Assembly (NCBI GenBank): GCA_028281635.1
Contig: JANQJM010000158.1
Coordinates: 1 to 51,861 of the forward strand
DNA: 51,861 nt
DNA from: Pseudomonadales bacterium
GTDB taxonomy: Bacteria > Pseudomonadota > Gammaproteobacteria > Pseudomonadales > Pseudohongiellaceae
Direction of reading: 5' to 3'
This document shows, piece after piece, positions 45,455-51,861 of the stretch. The stretch's first letter is position 1; every line of letters starts with the position of its first letter. Position numbers and translations under genes: made by a program. The notes below the pieces were generated by a model, which saw only the letters and a program-made list of their open reading frames with translations, ran no database searches and was not told the origin of the DNA.

Positions 45455-46374
45455 CTGGTCTCGATTTCCTGTAGCGCGGGGCCCCTGATTTGCTCAGTGC
45501 TGTCCATGTAGACATAGGGAAGCGTGGAGTCCTCCAACCAGGCAATGCCCTCGGGCTCTGGTTTTAGCATGGCGATGGTGGCTATCGAACCGGCGACTGT
45601 GCAGAGATTGCCAGCGACACTCACGGCGCGCAGACCTTCTGTTGGCCAACCAGTGCGGGGGTTGAGTAAATGGGAGTAACGTTTGCCCTCGTGAATAAAG
45701 CAGCGCTCGTAATCGCCACTGGAAGCGAGCCCACCATCCAGGATGTCGATTTTTGCCATCATCTGTTGCGGAGAGTTCGGGTCAGCGATGCCCACAGGCC
45801 AAGCCTGGTCATTTGGCTTGCGACCGATGATGGCGAAATCTCCTCCTAAGTTCACCAGACCGTGCTTGATACCTAATTTGCGGCCCAGGCGAGCTGCAGC
45901 ATCAGCAGCGTATTCCTTCACTATGCCTCCAAAATCGATCTCCATATCTGCCGGGAGAAGCAAGCGGTCGTCTTGCCAAACGAGTCGTTCGTAGCCAATG
46001 CAGGCAAGGCAATCGTCGATTTCATCTTGTGATGGAACACGTGCTTCACGGAAGTTCCAGATCTTCCTTAGAACGCCGGAAGTGATATCAAACAAACCAT
46101 CGCTGTGCTTGTAGCAGGCAGTCGCATGATCGAACAGGGATTTAGTTTCGGCGTCGATATTAATGCCTTCAGGCTCGCCTGCGGAATTGTTGATAGTGCT
46201 GAGGAAACTGCTGGCTTGATAGCGGGAGTATTTCGTTTCCAGTCGATTGACCTCCCTGATCAATTCCCGCGAGACATTGCGGGCTTCGATCCTGGATTCA
46301 TGATAGAGCTGGACTTCGCAATAGCTTCCCATAGCTTGAAATGAGAAGCGTTTGAGCGTCGAGGTTATTGCCAC
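45451..46374 (-). CDS. ApbE-family protein, divergent, without export signal
   Basis: ApbE enzymes transfer FMN from FAD to Ser/Thr of target proteins, usually in the periplasm. The 307-residue protein keeps FQAMGSYCEVQLY at the start, LFDITSGVLRKIWNFR (95-109), DFGGIVKEYAADAAA (147-161), GLVNLGGDFAIIGR (172-185) and YSHLLNPRTGWP (233-244). Two features are odd. It has no signal peptide or lipobox, so it is probably cytoplasmic. The segment usually reading Ala-Asp-Ala-x-x-Thr reads Ala261-Gly262-Ser-Ile-Ala-Thr266, so the conserved magnesium-binding Asp is Gly. Activity as an FMN transferase is therefore uncertain. GTG start, three bases after the DUF3570 stop; last gene of the cassette. Confidence 0.88.
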   Translation of the reverse strand: MAITSTLKRFSFQAMGSYCEVQLYHESRIEARNVSRELIREVNRLETKYSRYQASSFLSTINNSAGEPEGINIDAETKSLFDHATACYKHSDGLFDITSGVLRKIWNFREARVPSQDEIDDCLACIGYERLVWQDDRLLLPADMEIDFGGIVKEYAADAAARLGRKLGIKHGLVNLGGDFAIIGRKPNDQAWPVGIADPNSPQQMMAKIDILDGGLASSGDYERCFIHEGKRYSHLLNPRTGWPTEGLRAVSVAGNLCTVAGSIATIAMLKPEPEGIAWLEDSTLPYVYMDSTEQIRGPALQEIETS

Positions 46375-46377
46375 AGA

Positions 46378-47535
46378 TTAGAAAGAATAGTCGATGCCGA
46401 TAGAGACTCGGACAAAGCGTACCAGAGCCGGGCTTGGTTGCGTAACTTCAAAGCCGGAATATTTGTCATTGGCTATGTAGCGTTCTGCGGTGAGGGTTGC
46501 AGTCCAGTCACCTAAATCTGCAATAAAGTGTATACCACCGCTAATGGCGCCGAAGGCAGATAAGCGATAGTCGCTGGATTGGTGCTCAGACAGAGGTTTT
46601 AGGAAGTCATCTATATTCGTATAGAAGTCCGCAGCGGACTGTGTGTAATAGCGCAGGTTGGGCACGATCTGGTAGTCGCGACCAAGATTCTGATACCAGG
46701 CCAGATCAACAGTATGTGAAGTGATGCCAAAATCATCATGATAGAGGCGATAATCAGCATGCAAGGCCGCATCTGGACCCACGAAGAAGTGACGATAGGA
46801 GTTGCTCAGAACCAGCTGCGTTTTATTGTCGGGTCGTGAATCCTGTAATTTGTAGGGATCAGTCAAAAATCCTGATTGTTCGGTCACGCTGAAAGCAGTT
46901 TGAAACACTGAGAACTGATTGATGACCTGACTGAGGCCCACTGCTGCAGAGGTTGATTGCTTATCTTCGTTGCGCACTCGATTAAACAGCTCAGCATCGG
47001 TGGGGAAAATATCATCCGCAGCATGACTGAAGCCATAAGAGAAGCGGGTAAGGTCATTATTGAAGCCAATCTCACCGCTCACCCCGATGTAAGATGAGCG
47101 ATAGTCATCTTCTTCCGAGTAGCCAACATAGCCACCGAAATTCCCGTTTTCCATGTAGTAGCGCGCGCCGATGCTTAATTCCGAACGGCGATCACGGATA
47201 CCGCTGGCCCCACTCATATTGATAACCGGTTCGCCATCTGCATTGGCGGTTGAAAACCAGGGAGACGCTCCGCTCATGTTTTCATAATTGGCGTCCACCG
47301 AGACGGAGAAGTTTCTGCCTACCGGAGCAACATATTGAAACTGATGGACATCGATGTCGTAACGACCCAGCTCGCCGAAGGGCACTTGCTCACGGCTCAA
47401 GTCGTCTTCTTTGTAGTTGGAAATCTTGTAAGAAAGGGTGTTTTCTGTCGGCGGTGCATCAGCGCTGGAAATACCAGGCAGGGCCAGGGCGGTAGTGGAT
47501 AGAGCGATAAGACCGCGAGAAGGTTTACGTTTCAC
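46378..47535 (-). CDS. DUF3570 outer-membrane beta-barrel protein
   Basis: This 385-residue protein has a signal peptide (KRKPSRGLIALSTTALALPG, cleaved near SADA) and long runs of alternating hydrophobic residues, ending in IGIDYSF with the C-terminal Phe that marks outer-membrane barrels for BAM. The YKEDDLS segment near residue 40 and the SGIRDRRSELSIGARYYM block are typical of DUF3570. Its function is unknown; it may be a porin or a partner of the small lipoprotein encoded upstream. It starts with GTG 35 bases after the DUF4266 gene and ends three bases before the apbE-like start. Confidence 0.85.
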   Translation of the reverse strand: MKRKPSRGLIALSTTALALPGISSADAPPTENTLSYKISNYKEDDLSREQVPFGELGRYDIDVHQFQYVAPVGRNFSVSVDANYENMSGASPWFSTANADGEPVINMSGASGIRDRRSELSIGARYYMENGNFGGYVGYSEEDDYRSSYIGVSGEIGFNNDLTRFSYGFSHAADDIFPTDAELFNRVRNEDKQSTSAAVGLSQVINQFSVFQTAFSVTEQSGFLTDPYKLQDSRPDNKTQLVLSNSYRHFFVGPDAALHADYRLYHDDFGITSHTVDLAWYQNLGRDYQIVPNLRYYTQSAADFYTNIDDFLKPLSEHQSSDYRLSAFGAISGGIHFIADLGDWTATLTAERYIANDKYSGFEVTQPSPALVRFVRVSIGIDYSF

Positions 47536-47570
47536 AGCGTGGTCGCACCAGGTGCCAATGGCGCCGCTGA

Positions 47571-47789
47571 CTAGTTACAGCCGCAGCCACCGCCAGCCGC
47601 ACTGCTGCCGCCAGAAGAAGCTTCTTTGCTGAAAAATATGTGGTCGTTCAGCTGGCGCTCCAGCGCATCGGCATCCCATAACATTTCTTCTCGTGCCAGA
47701 TAGCCTCTTTCCCATGGGCGTACCTGTGTACAACCGGTGATGAAGATGCCGGTGCAAAGAATAAGTACCAGGATGCGTTTGCTAATCAT
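47571..47789 (-). CDS. DUF4266 small lipoprotein with Gly-Cys tail
   Basis: The 72-residue product has a lipoprotein signal with the lipobox Ile-Thr-Gly-Cys20. The mature part starts TQVRPWERGYLAREEML, the DUF4266 core, then HIFFSKEASSGG and a flexible Gly/Ser/Ala tail ending GGGCGCN with Cys69 and Cys71. The mature protein is only about 53 residues. The terminal Cys-Gly-Cys could bind a metal, form a disulfide partner for the thioredoxin encoded next to it, or be modified; all three are inference. It starts seven bases after the tlpA-like stop and precedes the DUF3570 gene by 35 bases. Confidence 0.87.
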   Translation of the reverse strand: MISKRILVLILCTGIFITGCTQVRPWERGYLAREEMLWDADALERQLNDHIFFSKEASSGGSSAAGGGCGCN

Positions 47790-47796
47790 CGGATCA

Positions 47797-48300
47797 CTAG
47801 GGAAGGTTTTCTATGATTGCGGCTTCGATATGTTCCATATCGCCATTGCGGAAACCCATGTGAACCAACTTCACTTCACCGTCGGGGCTGATTAGGTAAG
47901 AAGAAGGCATTCCAATTACACCAAAAGCTTCGGCTGCGTTGCCTTCCGGGTCAGATGGAATGAGGAAATCCAGTGGTGTGTCCTCCAGGAAATCCAGTCC
48001 ATCTTCGGCCGGATTATCCACGCTGATAGCGATTACTTCCAGGCCCTGGTCTTTGTACTTGTGGTACATCTCATTGTACAGCGGCAGAGAAGTGAGGCAG
48101 GGAGCACACCACGATGCCCAGAAGTCCACGTACAGGGTTTTACCTGCCAGTGCCGGCAGAGAAATATCTGGACGTTCTGCATAGATCGATGGCAGCGTCA
48201 GTTGCGGAACCTGATCACCTTCTTCCACGGCGAAAGCGGGGCTTAACAGGAAGCTGGCTAACAGTGCGATGGAGAGTTTGATGCTTTTGTTCATATTCAT
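47797..48300 (-). CDS. Exported TlpA-like thioredoxin
   Basis: This 167-residue protein has a signal peptide ending AFA (residue 24) and a TlpA/ResA-type thioredoxin fold with the active site WCAPC (Cys65, Cys68) and the cis-proline Pro132 in GMPSSYLI. It is a periplasmic thiol-disulfide reductant or isomerase. As the first gene of a four-gene unit with the DUF4266, DUF3570 and ApbE-like genes, its natural partner may be the Cys-Gly-Cys tail of the small lipoprotein. Two ATGs (48300 and 48294) are possible starts. Confidence 0.93.
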   Translation of the reverse strand: MNMNKSIKLSIALLASFLLSPAFAVEEGDQVPQLTLPSIYAERPDISLPALAGKTLYVDFWASWCAPCLTSLPLYNEMYHKYKDQGLEVIAISVDNPAEDGLDFLEDTPLDFLIPSDPEGNAAEAFGVIGMPSSYLISPDGEVKLVHMGFRNGDMEHIEAAIIENLP

Positions 48301-48544
48301 TGCTCGCTAATCCTACTAATTTGAGAGTGATTGGGGGAAGCTGTTTGGAACATTGCCTGTATACGTCAAGTAAGCTGACTTCCGTTCATTGCCGACTCTC
48401 GTTCACCCGCGTGCCGATAGCTAAATTGTGGCCTGGCCAGCGGTCTCCGTGGTTCTGTTTGAGACCAGCCATCTCAGGGATTTGTTTCAGCACCACCCAC
48501 TATAACGTAGAGATCGAAAATTCGTCTACACAACAGTGTCCGCT

Positions 48545-49693
48545 TCAGGCAGTCGCTAACAGCGGGTCACTGAGGTTTCTCAGCATCTCCCGCCAGCGTC
48601 GTTTCTGTACTTTGACCTGAAATTGAAGCTCTCGATACTTATCACGAATCTGAATCCGTTCCCAGTGAGCCAGTGTCTCTTGGATTCGTTTGCCTTTCGC
48701 TTCATACCAGGCCTGGCGCTGCTCGTTCCATTGCTGCAACAGTTGCAGAAATTGCTCGTACTCCTGTTCTAGCTTTTCCCTCCAGTGTTCTGGAAGATTG
48801 TGGTCTGCGAGGCGGGCAGTCGCTTGTTGGTATTGCATCTTCAGACGGGCTGTTTCGACCTGGGCAGGATTAGTGCGTTTTAAATCTCGGGTCAGGCCAA
48901 CCCATGACAGGGCGCGGATCATCCATTTGGTTGGATCGAAGTGCCACCAACGCACACCGTTGCGGTAATCCCACTGAAAAGTGTGGTGGAAGTTGTGATA
49001 CCCCTCGCCATAAGTAATCAATGCCAACACTGGATTGTCCCTTGCCGAACTCTTGTCACTATAGGTTTGTCTACCCCACATATGGGCAATCGAGTTGATC
49101 AGGTAGGTTACGTGCTGACTAAGAACCAGGCGCAGCAGGCCAGCTAGCAGTAAACTGGCGATAACGTCGCCGTGCAGGTAACCCAATAGAGCAGGCAGGC
49201 CGATATTGGTTAGTAGTACCAGTTTCAGATAGTGCTTATGTTGCCAGACCGCGATTGGGTCCTGTTGAATATCTTTGATATTGGAGAAATCAGCCCGGCC
49301 GCTCTCGTACTCCCGCAGGATCCATCCAATATGGGAAAACCAAAAACCGCGACTGGCGGAATACGGGTCGTACTCATCATTGTCGACAAACTGATGATGC
49401 CGGCGATGGCCGGATGCCCAATGCATGACATCATTTTGTAATGCGCAGGCACCGCCAAGCGCAAAAATGAAGCGGAGAATGGGATGTGCTTTGTAAGTCT
49501 TGTGCGACCACATACGGTGGTAACCCGCCGTGATTGAGAGGCCGCAGAATGCCATCATCACCACGAATACCATCCATTCGTAGAGATCATAGCCATGAAA
49601 ATAGCCGTACAAAGGAACCAATGTGACAGCTGCCGCAGGAGTAATACTGAATAGCAGCATATTGGTCCAATTTATTGGTGCTTTTTCCTTCAT
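48545..49693 (-). CDS. Membrane acyl-lipid or acyl-CoA fatty acid desaturase with coiled-coil tail
   Basis: The protein starts at MKEKAPINWT; AAGG nine bases upstream supports ATG 49693 over 49702. It has four hydrophobic helices and the three di-iron histidine boxes HRMWSH, HRRHH and HNFHH (in EGYHNFHHTFQWDYR), diagnostic of delta-9 stearoyl-CoA-type desaturases. The last ~110 residues (from about 275) are strongly helical and rich in Gln, Glu, Arg and Trp, a long coiled-coil tail seen in several gammaproteobacterial members. It likely introduces double bonds into membrane fatty acids. The 244 bases between it and tlpA contain no gene I can support. Confidence 0.92.
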   Translation of the reverse strand: MKEKAPINWTNMLLFSITPAAAVTLVPLYGYFHGYDLYEWMVFVVMMAFCGLSITAGYHRMWSHKTYKAHPILRFIFALGGACALQNDVMHWASGHRRHHQFVDNDEYDPYSASRGFWFSHIGWILREYESGRADFSNIKDIQQDPIAVWQHKHYLKLVLLTNIGLPALLGYLHGDVIASLLLAGLLRLVLSQHVTYLINSIAHMWGRQTYSDKSSARDNPVLALITYGEGYHNFHHTFQWDYRNGVRWWHFDPTKWMIRALSWVGLTRDLKRTNPAQVETARLKMQYQQATARLADHNLPEHWREKLEQEYEQFLQLLQQWNEQRQAWYEAKGKRIQETLAHWERIQIRDKYRELQFQVKVQKRRWREMLRNLSDPLLATA

Positions 49694-49839
49694 TGATAGC
49701 ATCCTTGGTTGCTACGCTAGCTCACAGGTGTTTCGTCAACAGTGTAACTGAATATCGCCTTAGCACCAGCATTGTTGAATGATACAGCCGAGAAAACTTA
49801 ACAAATTGAGTACTCTGAGACGAAATAGAGACAACCTAA

Positions 49840-50055
49840 ATGAATAGACTAGAAAACAAACTTCAGGATCTGGAGTCACGCTACAGCTTTCTCGACGATT
49901 TGGTGCAGCAGTTGAATGACATTGTGGCACGCCAACAAATCCAGCTCGATGACCAACAAAAACTCTTGCAGATCATGCAGGAGCGCCTAATAGAATTCTC
50001 TGACAAAATGGACCACGGCGGCTCTCAGCTCGAGGAAAGACCTCCCCACTATTGA
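49840..50055 (+). CDS. slyX: SlyX family protein
   Basis: This 71-residue protein is almost entirely an amphipathic coiled coil (LENKLQDLESRYSFLDDLVQQLNDIVARQQ), ending in ERPPHY, the C-terminal signature of SlyX. The function is unknown; SlyX was first noted next to slyD. It stands alone on the plus strand between the desaturase and a glycine-zipper gene. Confidence 0.9.
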   Translation: MNRLENKLQDLESRYSFLDDLVQQLNDIVARQQIQLDDQQKLLQIMQERLIEFSDKMDHGGSQLEERPPHY

Positions 50056-50060
50056 GTCTG

Positions 50061-50096
50061 GCAAGTCCTGGAACCTCAGGAAAAACCTGGTCTTGC
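50061..50096 (+). terminator. Possible terminator hairpin after slyX
   Basis: GCAAGTCCTGG (50061-50071) can pair with CCTGGTCTTGC (50086-50096) with two T-T mismatches around a 14-base loop, starting six bases after the slyX stop. The T-run that should follow is poor (TTAAGTTTC). Confidence 0.35.
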
Positions 50097-50220
50097 TTAA
50101 GTTTCAATTCAGCTTGACCCTGCTAAATTGCAAATCTGAAATGCCATGAAGTGCGCTATTGCCGCAGATGCGATAGCACTTCAAATAGTCTGTTCTGCTG
50201 TTCGCGTGAGGTAACCAACA

Positions 50221-50745
50221 ATGAACAAAGCAAGCATTCTGATTGCAGCAAGCTGCGCCCTGTTCAGTGCAGGTCTGGCAGCAGAAACCAGTTATGAATA
50301 TGCACCGGTGATTGAGTCACGCCCAATCTACCAGGTCGTAGAAATCGCTGAGCCTTTTGAGCAGTGCTGGGAGGAGGAAGTGGTGATAGGTCGCTATCCG
50401 GCACGGCGGGGCTCAAATACACCTGTTTTGGTGAGTACCATAATTGGTGGTGCAATTGGTAATGCGGTTGGCAATGGTAAAAGTAATAAGCGTGTAGGTG
50501 CTGTGGTTGGGGCCGTATTGGGCCACTCTATCGGACGTGATATAGTGCGGAACAGTAATCGCTCCGCCATCCGCGAATATGAGACGGTACAACGCTGTGA
50601 GACAGCTTACGAGCAGCGTGAAGAAGAACGGCTGATTGGCTATCAAGTCACCTATCTCTATAACGGGGAAGAACGAACAATTCGCACCGATTCTGATCCT
50701 GGTGATCAGATCAGGTTGAGAGTGAGCGTACAGCCCGTTTTATAA
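50221..50745 (+). CDS. Glycine-zipper 2TM domain protein (17 kDa surface antigen-like)
   Basis: The 174-residue protein has a signal peptide ending GLAAE (residue about 22), an N-terminal soluble part with EQCWEEEV, and a central glycine zipper STIIGGAIGNAVGNGKSNKR / VGAVVGAVLGHSIGRDIV (residues about 64-102). The C-terminal part has CETAYEQREEERLIGYQVTYLYNGEERTIRTDSDPG, matching the conserved tail of this family. Such proteins are envelope components of unsettled role. Two cysteines (about 43 and 122) may form a disulfide. No operon partner lies immediately upstream. Confidence 0.85.
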   Translation: MNKASILIAASCALFSAGLAAETSYEYAPVIESRPIYQVVEIAEPFEQCWEEEVVIGRYPARRGSNTPVLVSTIIGGAIGNAVGNGKSNKRVGAVVGAVLGHSIGRDIVRNSNRSAIREYETVQRCETAYEQREEERLIGYQVTYLYNGEERTIRTDSDPGDQIRLRVSVQPVL

Positions 50746-50752
50746 ATTCTTT

Positions 50753-50788
50753 CTGTGTTTCCTCTGCTAGTGATAAGTGTAAACACAG
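50753..50788. promoter_or_regulatory. Inverted repeat in front of the PepSY gene
   Basis: CTGTGTTT (50753-50760) and AAACACAG (50781-50788) form perfect 8-base arms around 20 bases, ending five bases before the PepSY ATG. The spacing between arm centres is close to three helical turns. It may be an operator, or a hairpin that hides the ribosome binding site. Confidence 0.4.
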
Positions 50789-50792
50789 GACT

Positions 50793-51137
50793 ATGAGGTG
50801 GAAGTTGAAAACATTCGCTTGGGTACTGGTTGCCGGCTTAATTCTGTTAAGCCCGGGCTCCCCTGCGTGGTCGCAGGACATTCCCATTCAGGTGGAACAG
50901 AATCAACTGGATAGAGCGAACCCTCTGCGTGATCTAAGAGGCCCACAGGCCAATACGCGAATCAATAGACAGCAAGCGGTTATCCTCGCGCGGCAGCGAT
51001 TTGCCGGCAACATCCTCCGTATCAGTGTGGTTGGTGAAGGGCCGAATCAGCGCTATCAGATTCGAATGGAAAACGAAGGCAAGGTATTTACTGTTTTCGT
51101 GCATGCCACTACCGGCGAAGTGAGCGGCGGTGCCTAG
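50793..51137 (+). CDS. PepSY-domain protein
   Basis: The 114-residue protein has a signal peptide (MRWKLKTFAWVLVAGLILL, cleaved near AWS) and one PepSY domain: INRQQAVILARQRFAGNILRISVVGEGPNQRYQI (residues about 57-90, given as a pattern), ending VFTVFVHATTGEV. PepSY domains inhibit proteases or sense ligands in the periplasm. ATG 50793 or TTG 50805 (after GAGGTG) may be the start. It precedes a response regulator gene by 34 bases, the common PepSY-regulator-kinase arrangement, so it probably modulates that two-component system. Confidence 0.87.
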   Translation: MRWKLKTFAWVLVAGLILLSPGSPAWSQDIPIQVEQNQLDRANPLRDLRGPQANTRINRQQAVILARQRFAGNILRISVVGEGPNQRYQIRMENEGKVFTVFVHATTGEVSGGA

Positions 51138-51171
51138 CCAGCATTTGCCAGGCTGGCAAGAGGACTGAACA

Positions 51172-51849
51172 ATGCGTTTACTGGTGGTTGAAGACGAGAG
51201 TCTGTTGCGACAGCAGCTAGAGCAGGGACTGAGCAAGGAAGGTTATGTTGTCGATGCAGCAGAGGATGGCAAGTCCGGCCTGTATTACGCCTCTGAGTAT
51301 AGCTACGACGCCGGTATCATCGATTTGGGCCTGCCGGAAATCGATGGCATTTCCCTCATTAAACAGATTCGTGCCGACGACAAACAATTCCCAATTCTTA
51401 TTTTAACCGCACGCGGCGACTGGCAAGACAAAGTTGAGGGTCTCGATGCGGGAGCCGATGATTACGTGGTCAAACCGTTCCAAATGGAAGAGATCGTTGC
51501 TCGCCTGAATGCTTTGTTGCGCAGAGCAGCAGGATTCTCCAAACCTAAATTGGAATTCGGTCCACTCAGTCTCGACATCACTGCCAAGCGCCTGACTGTC
51601 AACGACAACATAGTGGATCTCACCGCCTACGAATACAAGATGCTGGAGTATCTCATGTTGCATCCAGGTCAGGTCATCTCCAAAACAGAGCTCACCGAAC
51701 ATTTATATGCTCAGGATTACGACCGAGACAGTAATGTTCTGGAAGTGTTCGTGCGCCGCCTGCGACAAAAGCTGGATCCAGGGCAAACCCTCAAACCTAT
51801 AGAGGCTGTTAGGGGGCAGGGTTATCGCTTCAGTCTCGCCGAGGCCTGA
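51172..51849 (+). CDS. OmpR/PhoB-family response regulator
   Basis: The 225-residue protein has a receiver domain with the acidic pair in VVEDE (residues 5-9), phospho-acceptor Asp51 in IIDLGLPEIDG, Thr79 and Lys101 in VVKPF, and a winged-helix DNA-binding domain (residues about 125-222) with DLTAYEYKMLEYLMLHPGQV and VRRLRQKL. It belongs to the PhoP/QseB-like branch. The cognate kinase gene would be expected just beyond the right edge. Confidence 0.95.
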   Translation: MRLLVVEDESLLRQQLEQGLSKEGYVVDAAEDGKSGLYYASEYSYDAGIIDLGLPEIDGISLIKQIRADDKQFPILILTARGDWQDKVEGLDAGADDYVVKPFQMEEIVARLNALLRRAAGFSKPKLEFGPLSLDITAKRLTVNDNIVDLTAYEYKMLEYLMLHPGQVISKTELTEHLYAQDYDRDSNVLEVFVRRLRQKLDPGQTLKPIEAVRGQGYRFSLAEA

Positions 51850-51861
51850 GACAACATCGGC

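Noticed and set aside
48300..48620. 106-residue plus-strand frame between tlpA and the desaturase
   Set aside because: It runs antisense into the desaturase C-terminus and has no recognisable features; the region is more likely a promoter for the thioredoxin cassette.

Overview
The window reads as a chromosomal segment of a free-living gammaproteobacterium, probably a marine lineage near Pseudomonadales/Cellvibrionales. The evidence is a FabY-type initiating ketoacyl synthase, the proA-nadD-rsfS-rlmH-mrdA-rodA-rlpA-dacA-ybeD-lipB-lipA block, the miaB-phoH-ybeY-corC-leuS-lptE-holA block, SlyX, DUF1820 and DUF1244 proteins, and a base composition near 50% G+C. I cannot name the genus from sequence alone. 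I saw no rRNA, tRNA, CRISPR array, insertion sequence or prophage.

Layout. 1-2.9 kb: the start of fabY (running off the left edge), a divergent M15 peptidase, a ribosome hibernation factor and a DUF1244 gene ending in tandem hairpins. 2.9-7.9 kb (minus strand): an apparent dinB-greB-AraC-type regulator operon, and serA-serC for serine synthesis. 8.2-10.8 kb (plus): a tight run of MBL-fold hydrolase, GIY-YIG protein, TudS-like/DUF1722 fusion and VOC protein, facing an NhaC antiporter. 12.4-22.9 kb (plus): NAD synthesis, ribosome maturation, cell elongation (PBP2, RodA, RlpA, PBP5-type carboxypeptidase) and lipoate attachment. 22.9-35.9 kb: about 13 kb of accessory genes in mixed orientation (unknown membrane protein, sterol-desaturase-like enzyme, Hsp70-like protein, exported cyclophilin, sodium symporter, class V aminotransferase, Tat-type HAD protein, DUF2164, a sensor kinase without its phospho-acceptor histidine, an M3 lipoprotein peptidase). 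In Pseudomonas the two housekeeping blocks flanking this stretch lie next to each other, so it looks like a lineage-specific insertion. 35.9-43.8 kb (minus): holA, lptE, leuS, corC, ybeY, phoH and miaB. 44-51.9 kb: DUF1820, SrkA kinase, a four-gene exported thioredoxin/DUF4266/DUF3570/ApbE-like cassette, a fatty acid desaturase, SlyX, a glycine-zipper protein, and a PepSY protein followed by an OmpR-type response regulator.

The strongest candidate for an undescribed system is the cassette at 45.45-48.30 kb: an exported TlpA-like thioredoxin, a tiny lipoprotein with a Gly/Ser tail ending Gly-Gly-Gly-Cys-Gly-Cys-Asn, a predicted outer-membrane barrel, and an ApbE-family protein that lacks both a signal peptide and the usual metal-binding aspartate. 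The genes are arranged as one transcription unit. Other notable points are the pseudo-histidine-kinase, the exported HAD enzyme, missing lnt and mltB in otherwise conserved blocks, and several convergent gene pairs whose stop codons overlap by exactly four bases.
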